Origin: Muriiphilus sp048268845
Lineage (GTDB): Bacteria > Pseudomonadota > Alphaproteobacteria > Rhodobacterales > Rhodobacteraceae
Assembly (NCBI GenBank): GCA_048268845.1
Contig: JBLWUQ010000001.1
Span: 383,784-447,783 of the forward strand
DNA: 64,000 nt
Reading direction: 5' to 3'
The notes beneath the pieces are model-generated. The model worked only from the letters and a program-made list of their open reading frames with translations, was not told the DNA's origin and did not search any database. A program made the translations under genes and the position numbers. Positions 25,581-34,817 of this stretch are shown one piece after another; the stretch's first letter is position 1, and each line of letters begins with the position of its first letter.

Positions 25581-25676
25581 GCACACGCCAAACCCCTCCG
25601 CGATCACAACCCCGCGTGGATGGCTTGCCATGCCCACGCGAACGGCTAGCTTTGCCCGGATCACGGAGGACATCCC

Positions 25677-27020
25677 ATGCGCTCACATCTGATCCCGCTC
25701 GCCCTTGTGGCGGGCCTTGTCGCGGCTCCGGCGCATGCGGCAGGCGAGGTGACGGACTTCACGCTCGATAACGGCATGGAGGTGGTGGTGATCGAGGATC
25801 ACCGCGCGCCGGTAGTGGTGCACATGGTCTGGTATCGCACCGGCTCGGCGGATGAACCGCCGGGCAAGTCGGGCATCGCGCATTTCCTCGAACACCTGAT
25901 GTTCAAGGGCACCGACGACATGGCGCCGGGCGAGCTCAGCCGCGTGGTCGAGGCCAATGGCGGTTCGGACAACGCCTTCACCTCGGCCGATTACACCGCC
26001 TATTTCCAGCGCGTCGCCGCCGACCGGCTGGGCCTGATGATGCAGATGGAGGCCGACCGGATGCGCGATCTGGTGCTGTCGGAGGTCGATGTCGCTACCG
26101 AGCGCGACGTCATCCTCGAGGAACGCGCCACCCGCACCGACAGCGAACCGGCGGCGCTGTTTCGCGAGGAAATGAACGCCGCGCTCTATCGCAACAGCCC
26201 CTACGGCACGCCGAATATCGGCTGGCGGCAGGAAATCGCGGCGCTGACCCGCGACGACGCGCTGACCTTCTATCGGCGCTATTACGCGCCCAACAACGCG
26301 ATTCTGGTGGTCGCGGGCGATGTGGAGCCCGACGAGGTTCGCGCGCTGGCCGAAGAACATTACGGCCCGCTCGCCCCGACCGAGGGGCTCGAGCCGCGCG
26401 CAAGGCCGCAGGAACCACCCTCGCGCACGCCGCGCCGTCTGGTCTATGCCGATCCCCGCGTCGCGCAGCCCTATCTGATTCGCACCTACCTCGCGCCCGA
26501 GCGTGACAGCGGCGATCAGGCCAAGGCGGCAGCACTGGTCTATCTGGCCGAAGTGCTCGGCGGTTCCGGCGCGACCTCGGTTCTGGGGCAGGCGCTTGAG
26601 TTCGACACGCAGGTCGCGGTGCACACCAGCGCGGGCTACGGCGCGACCTCGCTGGATACCACCACCTTCAGCCTTGTCGTGGTGCCCTCGGACGGGGTGC
26701 GCCTCGGCGATGCCGAGGCCGCGATGGACGCCGAACTGGCGCGCTTCATGGACAGCGGCATCGACCCGGCGCAGTTCGAGCGGATCCGGATGCAGATCAA
26801 GGCGTCGGAAATCTATGCGCTCGACGACGTGGGCGATCTGGCGGATCGCTACGGGCGGGCGCTGACCTCGGGGCTGAGCGTGGCCGACGTGCAGGCCTGG
26901 CCCGAGGTGTTGCAGGCGGTCACGCCCGAGGACGTGATGGCCGCCGCCGCCGAAGTGCTGGACAAGCGCCGGTCGGTGACAGGCTGGCTGGTGACCGAGG
27001 GCGGGGAGGACGCGCAATGA
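25677..27020 (+). CDS. M16-family zinc peptidase, active partner
   Basis: 447 residues with a Sec signal (MRSHLIPLALVAGLVAAPAH, then AAG). The inverted zinc motif HFLEHLMFKGT (HxxEH) lies near residue 63 and the third ligand Glu near 140 (EVDVATERDVILEE). A second M16 half follows. Periplasmic M16 enzymes work as pairs of an HxxEH protein and a homologue that has lost the motif. Start at 25677 behind GGAGG; its stop overlaps the next start by 4 bp. Confidence 0.92.
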   Translation: MRSHLIPLALVAGLVAAPAHAAGEVTDFTLDNGMEVVVIEDHRAPVVVHMVWYRTGSADEPPGKSGIAHFLEHLMFKGTDDMAPGELSRVVEANGGSDNAFTSADYTAYFQRVAADRLGLMMQMEADRMRDLVLSEVDVATERDVILEERATRTDSEPAALFREEMNAALYRNSPYGTPNIGWRQEIAALTRDDALTFYRRYYAPNNAILVVAGDVEPDEVRALAEEHYGPLAPTEGLEPRARPQEPPSRTPRRLVYADPRVAQPYLIRTYLAPERDSGDQAKAAALVYLAEVLGGSGATSVLGQALEFDTQVAVHTSAGYGATSLDTTTFSLVVVPSDGVRLGDAEAAMDAELARFMDSGIDPAQFERIRMQIKASEIYALDDVGDLADRYGRALTSGLSVADVQAWPEVLQAVTPEDVMAAAAEVLDKRRSVTGWLVTEGGEDAQ

Positions 27021-28324
27021 AACATCTTCTGGCCGCCCTGTTTTGCCTGATCGCGCTGCCGGCGCTTGCCGAGGTCGAGATACAGGAAATCACCTCGCCC
27101 GGTGGGATCGACGCCTGGCTGGTCGAGGAACACTCGATCCCCTTCGTCGCGCTCGAGCTTCGGTTTCGCGGCGGCGCCTCGCTTGATGCGCCGGGCAAAC
27201 GCGGCGCGATCAACCTGATGACCGGGTTGATCGAGGAAGGTGCGGGCGAGTTGGACGCGCGGGCTTTCGCGCAGGCGCGCGAGGAACTGGCGGCAAGTTT
27301 CCGCTTTGACGTGGGCGACGACAGCCTGTCGGTGTCCGCGAAATTCCTGACCGAGAACCGCGATGCGGCGGTCGAGCTATTGCGGCTGGCGCTGAACCAG
27401 CCGCGCTTTGACGCCGACGCCATCGTGCGGGTGCGCGCGCAGGTGATTTCCAGCCTGAAACGCCGCGAGACCGACCCGGACGCGATCGCCTCGGCAACCT
27501 TCAACCGGCTGGCTTACGGCGACCATCCCTATGGCTCGGACATTTCCGGCACGCTCGACAGCGTCGCGGCGCTGACCCGCGACGACATCGTAGAAGCGCA
27601 GGGCCGGGTTCTGGCGCGCGACCGGGTCTATGTCGCCGCGGTGGGCGATATCACCGCCGAGGAACTTGGCGCGCTGATCGACAACCTGCTTGGCGCGCTG
27701 CCCGCGACGGGTGCGCCGATGCCCGAGGACACGACATTCGCCGCCACGCCGGGGGTGACGGTGGTGCCGTTCGACAGCCCGCAATCGGTGGCGATGTTCG
27801 GCCATGACGGGATCGAGATCGACGACCCGGACTTCTTCGCCGCCTTCATCCTCAACACCATCCTTGGCGGCAGCGGTTTCAACAGCCGGTTGATGGAGGA
27901 AGTGCGCGAGAAGCGCGGGCTGACCTATGGCATTCGCACCTACCTGATCGACGGCGATCATGCCGAGGCGATTCTGGGCATGGTCTCATCGGTCAATCCG
28001 CGCATGGCCGAGACCATCGCGGTGGTGCGCGAGGAATGGGCCAGGATCGCGCAGGAGGGGATCAGCGCCGAGGAACTGGAGAAGGCCAAGACCTACCTGA
28101 CCGGGGCCTATCCGCTGCGATTCGACGGCAACGGGCCGATCGCGCGGATTCTGGTGGGGATGCAGATGGACGGCTATCCGACCAGCTATATCGCCACGCG
28201 AAACGACCGGATCGAGGCGGTGACGCTGGACGAGGCGAACCGGGTGGCGGCGCGGATCTTTCAGCCGGACGCGCTGCGGTTCGTGGTGGTCGGGCAGCCT
28301 GAAGGGGTTGAGGGCACGGATTGA
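27017..28324 (+). CDS. M16-family protein, inactive partner
   Basis: 435 residues, signal peptide MKHLLAALFCLIALPALA. Where HxxEH should be it reads GAINLMTGLIEEGAGEL, so the zinc site is lost. The C-terminal half keeps the substrate-binding segment EKRGLTYGIRTYLI with the conserved Arg/Tyr pair. ATGA-type overlap with the active partner supports joint assembly of a heterodimer. Confidence 0.9.
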   Translation: MKHLLAALFCLIALPALAEVEIQEITSPGGIDAWLVEEHSIPFVALELRFRGGASLDAPGKRGAINLMTGLIEEGAGELDARAFAQAREELAASFRFDVGDDSLSVSAKFLTENRDAAVELLRLALNQPRFDADAIVRVRAQVISSLKRRETDPDAIASATFNRLAYGDHPYGSDISGTLDSVAALTRDDIVEAQGRVLARDRVYVAAVGDITAEELGALIDNLLGALPATGAPMPEDTTFAATPGVTVVPFDSPQSVAMFGHDGIEIDDPDFFAAFILNTILGGSGFNSRLMEEVREKRGLTYGIRTYLIDGDHAEAILGMVSSVNPRMAETIAVVREEWARIAQEGISAEELEKAKTYLTGAYPLRFDGNGPIARILVGMQMDGYPTSYIATRNDRIEAVTLDEANRVAARIFQPDALRFVVVGQPEGVEGTD

Positions 28325-28379
28325 GGGATCGACCGGGCGTTGCCCGGCCGACCCGCGCCGCGCTGGCGCGCGGCGAGAT

Positions 28380-28416
28380 TTCTTGCCTCCGGCGGAGGTA
28401 TTTCAACCAGCAAGAA
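28380..28416 (-). repeat. dispersed intergenic repeat, copy C
   Basis: On the minus strand TTCTTGCTGGTTGAAATACC is followed by TCCGCCGGAGG. TTCTTGC and GCAAGAA (28380-28386, 28410-28416) form an outer inverted repeat and CCTCC/GGAGG an inner one. It lies between the M16 pair and mutL. Confidence 0.45.
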
Positions 28417-28464
28417 GCAGGTGCATCTGGCAGAATCGCCCGCTGCCGTGCTAGGTCTTGTGGC

Positions 28465-30282
28465 ATGTCCGAGCCCGCCCCCCATATGAGCGCAACACGC
28501 CCGGTGATTCGTCAGCTTGACGAGGGCGCGATCAACCGGATCGCGGCGGGCGAGGTGGTGGAACGCCCTGCTTCGGCGGTGAAGGAACTGATCGAGAACG
28601 CGATTGATGCGGGGGCCGGGCGGATCGAGGTGGCCTATGCCGATGGTGGCAAGACCCTGATCCGCGTCACCGATGACGGCTTCGGCATGGCGCCCGAGGA
28701 CCTTCCGCTGGCGCTGAGCCGGCATGCGACCTCGAAGATCGACGGCTCGGACCTGCTCGATATCCACACCTTCGGGTTTCGCGGCGAGGCATTGCCCTCG
28801 TTGGGCGCGGTCGGGCGGCTCGCGATCACCTCGCGCACTGAGGGGGGTGAGGCGGCAAGCATCCGCGTGGCGGGTGGCGCTGTCGGGCCGGTAAAGCCGG
28901 CGGCGTTGTCAGGTGGCACTGTTGTCGAGCTGCGCGATCTGTTTTTTGCCACCCCCGCGCGGCTGAAGTTCCTGCGCTCGGACCGGGCCGAGGCGCAGGC
29001 GATTGGCGATGTGGTCAAGCGGCTGGCGATGGCCGAGCCGCATGTCGGCTTTACCCTGCGCGATGTTTCGGGCGGCGGCGAAGGGCGGGTGTTGTTCCGC
29101 GTCAGCCCCGAGACTGGCGACATGTTCGATGCGCTCTATGGCCGTCTGGGGCAGGTGATGGGGCGCGAGTTCGCCGAAAACGCGCTGGCGATCGACGCGG
29201 AGCGCGAGGGGCTGCGGCTGACCGGCTATGCGGCACTCCCGACCTATTCGCGCGGTGCGGCGGTGGCGCAGTTCCTGTTCGTCAACGGCCGCCCGGTGCG
29301 CGACCGGCTGCTGATCGGGGCGCTGCGGGCGGCCTATGCCGATTTCCTCAGCCGCGACCGGCACCCGGCGGCGGCGCTGTTCATCACGTGCGACCCGCAT
29401 CTGGTCGATGTGAACGTGCATCCGGCGAAATCCGAGGTGCGGTTTCGTGAGCCGGGCATCGCGCGCGGGTTGATCGTCTCGGCGCTGCGTCACGCGCTGA
29501 CGGGGGCGGGGCATCGGGCGTCGAGCACCGTGGCGGGGGCGACGCTGGGCGCGATGCGGCCGGAGGCGGTTGGGGCGCGGACCTACCAGATGGACCGCCC
29601 GTCGCCGGGGCTGATCCATGCCATGCGCGACATGCAGGCGCCGGGGTTCGCCGAACCGTCTGCCCGGTGGGAGGCTGTCGAGGATGACGCCCCCGCCGAA
29701 CACCTGCCGTTGGGGGCAGCGCGCGCGCAGGTGCATGAGAACTACATCATCGCGCAGACGGCGGACGGCATGGTGATCGTCGACGGCCATGCGGCGCATG
29801 AGCGGCTGAATTACGAAAAGCTCAAGCGCCAGATGGCGGACAACGGCGTGATGGCGCAGGCGCTGCTGATCCCCGAGATCGTCGAGTTGTCGGACGCCGA
29901 GGCGCGGTTGCTGCTGGACATGGCGGACGACCTCGCCCGGTTGGGGCTGGGGATCGAACCGTTTGGCGGCGGGGCCATCGCGGTGCGCGAGACGCCGGCG
30001 ATCCTTGGGCCGGTCAATGCCGAGGCGATGATCCGTGACATCCTCGACGAGTTGGCCGACCTTGGCGACACCACCACGGTGCAGGCGCGCATCGAGGCGG
30101 TGCTGAGCCGCGTCGCCTGCCATGGCTCGATCCGCTCGGGGCGGCGGATGCGGGCCGAGGAGATGAACGCGCTATTGCGTGAGATGGAGGCGACGCCGCA
30201 TTCGGGCCAGTGCAATCACGGGCGGCCGACCTATGTGGAGTTGAAGCTGGCGGATATCGAGAGGCTGTTCGGGCGCACATGA
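28465..30282 (+). CDS. mutL: DNA mismatch repair protein MutL
   Basis: 605 residues. The GHKL ATPase head has IAAGEVVERPASAVKELIEN, DDGFGM, SRHATSKI and TFGFRGEALPS; the C-terminal dimerisation domain ends with ACHGSIRSGRRM and PHSGQCNHGRPTYVEL. The C-terminal CxxGRP metal-site motif (QCNHGRPT) is present, as in MutL with nicking activity. ATG 28465 is chosen; ATG 28486 is equally possible because neither has a clear ribosome-binding site. The stop overlaps rmuC. Confidence 0.95.
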   Translation: MSEPAPHMSATRPVIRQLDEGAINRIAAGEVVERPASAVKELIENAIDAGAGRIEVAYADGGKTLIRVTDDGFGMAPEDLPLALSRHATSKIDGSDLLDIHTFGFRGEALPSLGAVGRLAITSRTEGGEAASIRVAGGAVGPVKPAALSGGTVVELRDLFFATPARLKFLRSDRAEAQAIGDVVKRLAMAEPHVGFTLRDVSGGGEGRVLFRVSPETGDMFDALYGRLGQVMGREFAENALAIDAEREGLRLTGYAALPTYSRGAAVAQFLFVNGRPVRDRLLIGALRAAYADFLSRDRHPAAALFITCDPHLVDVNVHPAKSEVRFREPGIARGLIVSALRHALTGAGHRASSTVAGATLGAMRPEAVGARTYQMDRPSPGLIHAMRDMQAPGFAEPSARWEAVEDDAPAEHLPLGAARAQVHENYIIAQTADGMVIVDGHAAHERLNYEKLKRQMADNGVMAQALLIPEIVELSDAEARLLLDMADDLARLGLGIEPFGGGAIAVRETPAILGPVNAEAMIRDILDELADLGDTTTVQARIEAVLSRVACHGSIRSGRRMRAEEMNALLREMEATPHSGQCNHGRPTYVELKLADIERLFGRT

Positions 30283-31517
30283 TCCAGATCGGGGACCAGA
30301 GCTATTCGCTGGGCGATCCGGCGGTCCTTGCCGCGCTGATCGGCGGGCTGTTGGTGCTGGCGCTGTTCGTGCTGCTCATCGTCGTGGTGCGCCGGGCCGG
30401 GCAGTCGGCGCGGCTGGCCGAGCGGCTGGCGAGCCAGATGGGCGGGCTGGGGCAGGCTGTGCAATTGCTCGGGCAGGGGCAGGAGCAACTGACCGGCGGC
30501 CTTCGCAACGTGTCGGATTCGCAGGCCAACGGGCAGGCGCAGGTGTTGCAGGCGATGGAGATGCGGCTGGCGGAAGTGCAGCGCCAGATGCAGGAACGCC
30601 TGCACGACAACGCGATGAAATCGGCGCGCTCGCTGTCGGACATGCAGGAACGGATGAGCGAGACGCTGACTGGCAGCGCCGTCAAGACGACGCAATCGCT
30701 GACCCTGTTGCAGGAGCGGCTGGCGACCATCGACAAGGCGCAGGAGAACATCACCCGGTTGTCGGGCGACGTGCTGAGCCTGCAGGACATCCTGTCAAAC
30801 AAGCAGACGCGCGGGGCATTCGGGGAAATCCAGCTTAACGACATCGTGTCGAAGGCGCTGCCGAGTGACAGCTATACGCTGCAAGCCACGCTTTCGAACG
30901 GCAAGCGTGCCGATTGCCTGATCCACCTGCCCAACCCGCCGGGGCCGATCGTGGTCGATTCGAAGTTCCCGCTTGAGGCCTACGAGGCGCTGCGCCGGGC
31001 CGCGACCAAGCCCGAGGAGGCCGAGGCCGGGCGGCAGTTGAAACTGGCGGTTCGCCATCATATCCGCGCGATTTCAGAGCGTTACATCATCGAGGGCGAG
31101 ACTGCAGACGGGGCGATCATGTTCCTGCCGTCCGAGGCGGTCTATGCCGAGTTGCACGCCAATCACCCCGAGATCGTGCGCGAAGGCTTTGCCGCGCGGG
31201 TCTGGATCGTGTCGCCGACCACCTGCATGGCGACGCTGAACACGATGCGGGCGATCCTCAAGGACGCAAGGATGCGCGAACAGGCAGGCGCGATCCGCAA
31301 GACGCTGCGCCTGCTGCACCGCGACGTCGAACTGGTGGCGGAACGGGTCGACAAGCTCAACAGCCATTTCGGACAGGCGCGCGACGACCTCGAGGGCATC
31401 ACCATCGCCGCCGAACGGGCGGGCAAGCGGGCGGCACGGCTCGACAATTTCGATTTCGAGGAACTGGCGCCCGAAGTCGGGGCCGAAACCGGCGTGCTGC
31501 CGTTGGCGAAACTCTGA
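30279..31517 (+). CDS. rmuC: DNA recombination protein RmuC
   Basis: 412 residues. An N-terminal membrane segment (VLAALIGGLLVLALFVLLIV), then a long coiled coil (about 50-180, Gln/Glu/Ala-rich), then the RmuC nuclease-like domain with TRGAFGEIQLNDIVSKAL, VVDSKFPLEAYEAL and the EAVYAEL/SPTTCMATLNTMRAI segments. Its role in limiting inversions is known from E. coli; the mechanism is open. ATGA overlap with mutL indicates coupled translation of two genome-maintenance genes. Confidence 0.92.
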   Translation: MIQIGDQSYSLGDPAVLAALIGGLLVLALFVLLIVVVRRAGQSARLAERLASQMGGLGQAVQLLGQGQEQLTGGLRNVSDSQANGQAQVLQAMEMRLAEVQRQMQERLHDNAMKSARSLSDMQERMSETLTGSAVKTTQSLTLLQERLATIDKAQENITRLSGDVLSLQDILSNKQTRGAFGEIQLNDIVSKALPSDSYTLQATLSNGKRADCLIHLPNPPGPIVVDSKFPLEAYEALRRAATKPEEAEAGRQLKLAVRHHIRAISERYIIEGETADGAIMFLPSEAVYAELHANHPEIVREGFAARVWIVSPTTCMATLNTMRAILKDARMREQAGAIRKTLRLLHRDVELVAERVDKLNSHFGQARDDLEGITIAAERAGKRAARLDNFDFEELAPEVGAETGVLPLAKL

Positions 31518-31579
31518 GCGGGCTTGTCGGGCGCGGCGGGGTCGCGTTATATCCGGTTAACGTAGGTGGAGGACGCGAC

Positions 31580-31975
31580 ATGCTCGAAATCAGCCCCTCG
31601 AAGGTTGCCCGGATCATCATTCGCGCCCGCGAACTGGACGCCAAGACCTCGCGCTGGGACACGCCGTCCGACGACGCCGACGCCGAATCGATCCTGGAAT
31701 CGCGCGCCTCAGACGCGACCGAGGATGAGTTGCGCAGCTATATCTCGGATCTCAACGAGGACGAGCAGGCGAGCCTTGTGGCGATCATGTGGATCGGGCG
31801 CGAGACCTTCACCGCCGACGACCTCGAAGAGGCGATCGAAACCGCACGGTCCGAAGCCTCGTCCCCGACGGCGGACTACCTTCTGGGCATCCCGCTGCTG
31901 TCCGACTACCTGCAGGCGGGGCTGGAAGAGCTTGGCCACGACAGCGACGAGTTGATCGACGAACACCTGAGATAG
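31580..31975 (+). CDS. DUF3775 domain protein
   Basis: 131 residues, acidic. LEISPSKVARIIIRARELDA at the N terminus and LVAIMWIGRETFTADDLEEA in the middle match DUF3775, a soluble family of unknown function common in this order. ATG 31580 follows GGTGGAGGA. Its last 18 codons are repeated 946 bp downstream after the CPBP gene with one base change (Asp to Ala codon), so the original 3' end and terminator now lie there. Confidence 0.82.
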   Translation: MLEISPSKVARIIIRARELDAKTSRWDTPSDDADAESILESRASDATEDELRSYISDLNEDEQASLVAIMWIGRETFTADDLEEAIETARSEASSPTADYLLGIPLLSDYLQAGLEELGHDSDELIDEHLR

Positions 31976-31982
31976 GGGCGGG
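31921..31982. repeat. 62-bp direct repeat, copy 1 (end of DUF3775)
   Basis: Identical at 61 of 62 positions to 32867-32928; the only difference is A at 31959 against C at 32905. It covers the DUF3775 C-terminal codons (EELGHDSDELIDEHLR), the stop and GGGCGGG. Confidence 0.95.
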
Positions 31983-32048
31983 TTCGAACAGGCCCAGCAC
32001 AAGCGGGTGGTCGATCACCGAGACGGCGCTGAACGGAAGGCCGGGACC

Positions 32049-32837
32049 ATGACCACGCGGATGCTGTTGCCCTTCCTGATCATCGCCTTTGGCTGGGGCT
32101 GGTCGCTTGTCGCGGTGATCCTGCTGTTTCCGGATGTGATCGAGTCGCTGTTCGGAGAGCTTTCGAACCGGAACCCGGTCTTTGTTCTGGCTGTCTATTC
32201 GCCCGCGATCGCGGCAATTGCGCTGGTTCTCTGGTCGGGCGGTCCCGGCGCGTTGAAGCGGTTCCTGTCCCGGCTCTTGCTGTGGCGGGCGCACTGGGGC
32301 TGGTATCTGTTCCTGGTGGTCGGAATTCCGGTGCTGTTCTATTCGGCGGCGCTGATGCGGGGGACCCTTTTCACCGATCCGTTCCCCTTCACGAGTGTCG
32401 GGGCGTTGCTGTCCGCACTGGCCTTCATGCTGGTGCTGGGGCCGGTCGAGGAAATCGGCTGGCGCGGTGTGGCGCAGCCGCTGCTGCAACGCCTGATGGC
32501 GCCGTTCTGGGCATCCGTCGTTCTGGGGATGATCTGGGGGGTGTGGCACCTTCCGGCCTTTCTGCTGAGCGGCGTTCCCCACAGCGGCTGGTCCTTCATG
32601 CCCTTTTTCGCGGCGGCCATCATGATCTCGGTCATCATCGCGCCGCTGTTCAATTCATCCGGAGGCAGCATCCTGTTGCCCGCCTTGCTGCACTGGCAGT
32701 TGAACAACCCGATTTTTCCCAACGCCGAGCCATACGACACGCTCACCTTCGGGGTGGCGGCGGTTGTCGTTGTCTGGGTTCATCGCAAGACGATGTTCGA
32801 CAGATCGAGCGGCGTCACCACGGTCATCCCGAAGTAA
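32049..32837 (+). CDS. CPBP-family intramembrane metalloprotease
   Basis: 262 residues, about eight membrane segments. The CAAX-protease/bacteriocin-processing motifs are present: EEIGWRG (EExxxR), GMIWGVWHLPAF with the motif-2 His, and LLPALLHWQLNNP with the motif-3 His and Asn. The family cuts peptides inside the membrane; some members confer bacteriocin self-immunity or process prenylated substrates. The gene lies wholly between two copies of a 62-bp repeat, which points to insertion as a unit. ATG 32049; no strong ribosome-binding site (GGCCGGGACC). Confidence 0.85.
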   Translation: MTTRMLLPFLIIAFGWGWSLVAVILLFPDVIESLFGELSNRNPVFVLAVYSPAIAAIALVLWSGGPGALKRFLSRLLLWRAHWGWYLFLVVGIPVLFYSAALMRGTLFTDPFPFTSVGALLSALAFMLVLGPVEEIGWRGVAQPLLQRLMAPFWASVVLGMIWGVWHLPAFLLSGVPHSGWSFMPFFAAAIMISVIIAPLFNSSGGSILLPALLHWQLNNPIFPNAEPYDTLTFGVAAVVVVWVHRKTMFDRSSGVTTVIPK

Positions 32838-32866
32838 ACGCGCCCTTGCCTCGTGGGTAGGGCGGC

Positions 32867-32928
32867 GCTGGAAGAGCTTGGCCACGACAGCGACGAGTTG
32901 ATCGCCGAACACCTGAGATAGGGGCGGG
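32867..32928. repeat. 62-bp direct repeat, copy 2 (ancestral DUF3775 end)
   Basis: Second copy of the DUF3775 3' end, followed directly by a terminator that copy 1 lacks. This suggests copy 2 is the original gene end and copy 1 arrived with, or was made by, the CPBP insertion. Confidence 0.9.
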
Positions 32929-32932
32929 AAAG

Positions 32933-32956
32933 GCCCCGCTCCGGGGCGCTTTTTTG
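32933..32956 (+). terminator. rho-independent terminator after the second repeat copy
   Basis: GCCCCG (32933-32938), loop CTC, CGGGGC (32942-32947), then GC and a run of T (32950-32955). Confidence 0.85.
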
Positions 32957-33020
32957 TTGACTCAAGTGATTGGTCGATAAAGAAAGTGCGCGTTTTTTGG
33001 CAATCAAACAGGAACGCACA

Positions 33021-33665
33021 ATGTCTTCACTTCAGAAAGCGGGCGGTATTGCCGCCATCCTTGCCGCTGGCACCTATCTGTTCGGGTTCGTGCTGTTATT
33101 CACGCTTCTTGCCCCCGCCGGTTATGGTTCCGATGACATCGACGCGATGCGCGCGGTGGCGTTCATCGACGCGAACATCGGCCTGATGACCCTTTGGAAC
33201 CTCGTGATCTATGTCCTGAACGCCTTCGCTCTGGCGGTGCTGGTTCTTGCGCTGGCCGAACGGCTGCGGCCCGCGCCGGTGGCGCTGGTATCGGGCGCGT
33301 TCGGGTTGATGTGGGCGGTTCTGGTGCTGGGCGCGGGAATGATCGCGAACGTGGCGCTCGTGGCAGTGCAGCAGAGCTATGCTGCCGACCCACAGGCGGC
33401 GGAGACGATGTGGACCACCCTGACGGCGGTCGAGAACGGTCTTGGCGGTGGCAACGAGATCGCGGGTGGAGTCTGGGTGCTGGTGACCAGCCTCGCGGCG
33501 TGGCGGCTTGGCGTGTTGCCCAAGGCGCTGAACGCGCTGGGCCTTCTGATCGGCGTTTCCGGCCTGGTCACCGTCATCCCGGCGCTTGACGCGGCCGGGG
33601 CGGTCTTTGGCCTTGGCTTCATCGTCTGGTTCCTCTGGGTCGGCGTGGTGCTGCTTCGGAGCTGA
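33021..33665 (+). CDS. DUF4386-like integral membrane protein
   Basis: 214 residues, about six membrane segments (starting GGIAAILAAGTYLFGFVLLF, ending GLGFIVWFLWVGVVLLRS), with a soluble stretch near 125-150. The layout is that of DUF4386, of unknown function, but the assignment is by general look rather than a diagnostic motif. ATG 33021 follows AGGAAC. It converges with the saccharopine dehydrogenase-like gene 7 bp away. Confidence 0.6.
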   Translation: MSSLQKAGGIAAILAAGTYLFGFVLLFTLLAPAGYGSDDIDAMRAVAFIDANIGLMTLWNLVIYVLNAFALAVLVLALAERLRPAPVALVSGAFGLMWAVLVLGAGMIANVALVAVQQSYAADPQAAETMWTTLTAVENGLGGGNEIAGGVWVLVTSLAAWRLGVLPKALNALGLLIGVSGLVTVIPALDAAGAVFGLGFIVWFLWVGVVLLRS

Positions 33666-33672
33666 CCCCGCC

Positions 33673-34815
33673 TCACCTCAACCGGTCGACCACCTGCATG
33701 TGCTGCGCCTGCCGGTCGACCTCCTGCATCCAGGTCGCCACCAGCGCCGGATCGGAGGGCGCCGCCGAGACCCCCGGCGCGATCCGGCGCTCCAGCACCG
33801 AGGTGATCGCCTGCGCCACGGTGGTCGAGACCAGCCGCGCCATCGCCGTGCCGCGCGCGTCGCCCCAGGCGTCGAGCACATAGGTCTTGTCATAGACCGG
33901 GGTGCCGTCATGTTCCGCCTTCAGCGCGACGCAAAGTACCACCCGGTCAGGCTCGCCTGGGTCATAGGCGTGATCGGCCCAGAACTGGTCGGACATCTCC
34001 TTGAGCCGCGCGTCGCCCTCGGGGCCGGTCAGCGTCTCGATCTCCTTGAACACATCCGCCCAGGCATCGGCCCAGCCATTGAGGCGCAGCGTGCCGCGCA
34101 CGAAATCCTTGACCGGCCAGGCGGGGTCAAAGCCGTAATCCAGCATGAACGGCAGCGAATCGCGGTTCGGATAGACCTCGAATGTCTCCGGCACGGGCAG
34201 GGGTGCTGCGTAGGAGCGGATCGCGTTCCACGGTCGCGCGACCTCGAGCACCGACCAGGCGCGGATCGAGCGTGACGGCGATTTCAGCGCCTTCAGGACC
34301 CCCAGCGGCGACCACGAGAACTTGTAGCGGAACGCGTTCGTGTGTTTCGGCACGCCGCCGCAATACGAGGTGAAGCTGATCGCGTTTTTCGGGTCGAACG
34401 CGGGAGATTTGCGATAATCCGCCACCAGCCAATGCGCCATCAGGTGGTCGATGCCGGGGTCAAGCCCGACCTCGTTGACCAGCGCCACGCCAGCCGCCTT
34501 CGCGCGAGCGTCAAGGGCGCGCATCTCGGGTGCGATGTAACTTGACGAGACGAAATGCGCGCCCTTGTCGATGGCCATTTCCGCGAGCCGCACATGCCAG
34601 TCGGCGGGCAGCATCGACACCGCCACGTCGCCCGGCGCCAGCGCGTCGGCCAGCGCGTCGGGGTCGAAGGCGCGGATGTCGTCGGTCAGATGCCCGACCG
34701 CCGCGCGCGCCTTGTCGACAGTGCGGTTCCAGACCACGACGGTGTGGCCGTCCTCGATCAGTTTGCGCAGGCCGGGGATGGCCGAGAGGCCGGTTCCGCA
34801 CCAATGGATCGTCAT
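33673..34815 (-). CDS. saccharopine dehydrogenase C-terminal-domain protein (LYS9-like)
   Basis: About 380 residues. A Rossmann N-terminal part (IHWCGTGLSAIPGLRKLIED, VVWNRTVDKARAAV) is followed by the saccharopine dehydrogenase catalytic domain (LVNEVGLDPGIDHLMAHWLV, ISFTSYCGGVPKHTNAFRYK). Homologues interconvert saccharopine with aminoadipate semialdehyde and glutamate. The start is either GTG 34821, overlapping the upstream stop, or ATG 34815; AAGGGA spacing favours the ATG. It forms a pair with the gene upstream, so together they could join lysine and aminoadipate semialdehyde in lysine breakdown. Confidence 0.82.
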   Translation of the reverse strand: MTIHWCGTGLSAIPGLRKLIEDGHTVVVWNRTVDKARAAVGHLTDDIRAFDPDALADALAPGDVAVSMLPADWHVRLAEMAIDKGAHFVSSSYIAPEMRALDARAKAAGVALVNEVGLDPGIDHLMAHWLVADYRKSPAFDPKNAISFTSYCGGVPKHTNAFRYKFSWSPLGVLKALKSPSRSIRAWSVLEVARPWNAIRSYAAPLPVPETFEVYPNRDSLPFMLDYGFDPAWPVKDFVRGTLRLNGWADAWADVFKEIETLTGPEGDARLKEMSDQFWADHAYDPGEPDRVVLCVALKAEHDGTPVYDKTYVLDAWGDARGTAMARLVSTTVAQAITSVLERRIAPGVSAAPSDPALVATWMQEVDRQAQHMQVVDRLR

Positions 34816-34817
34816 GG

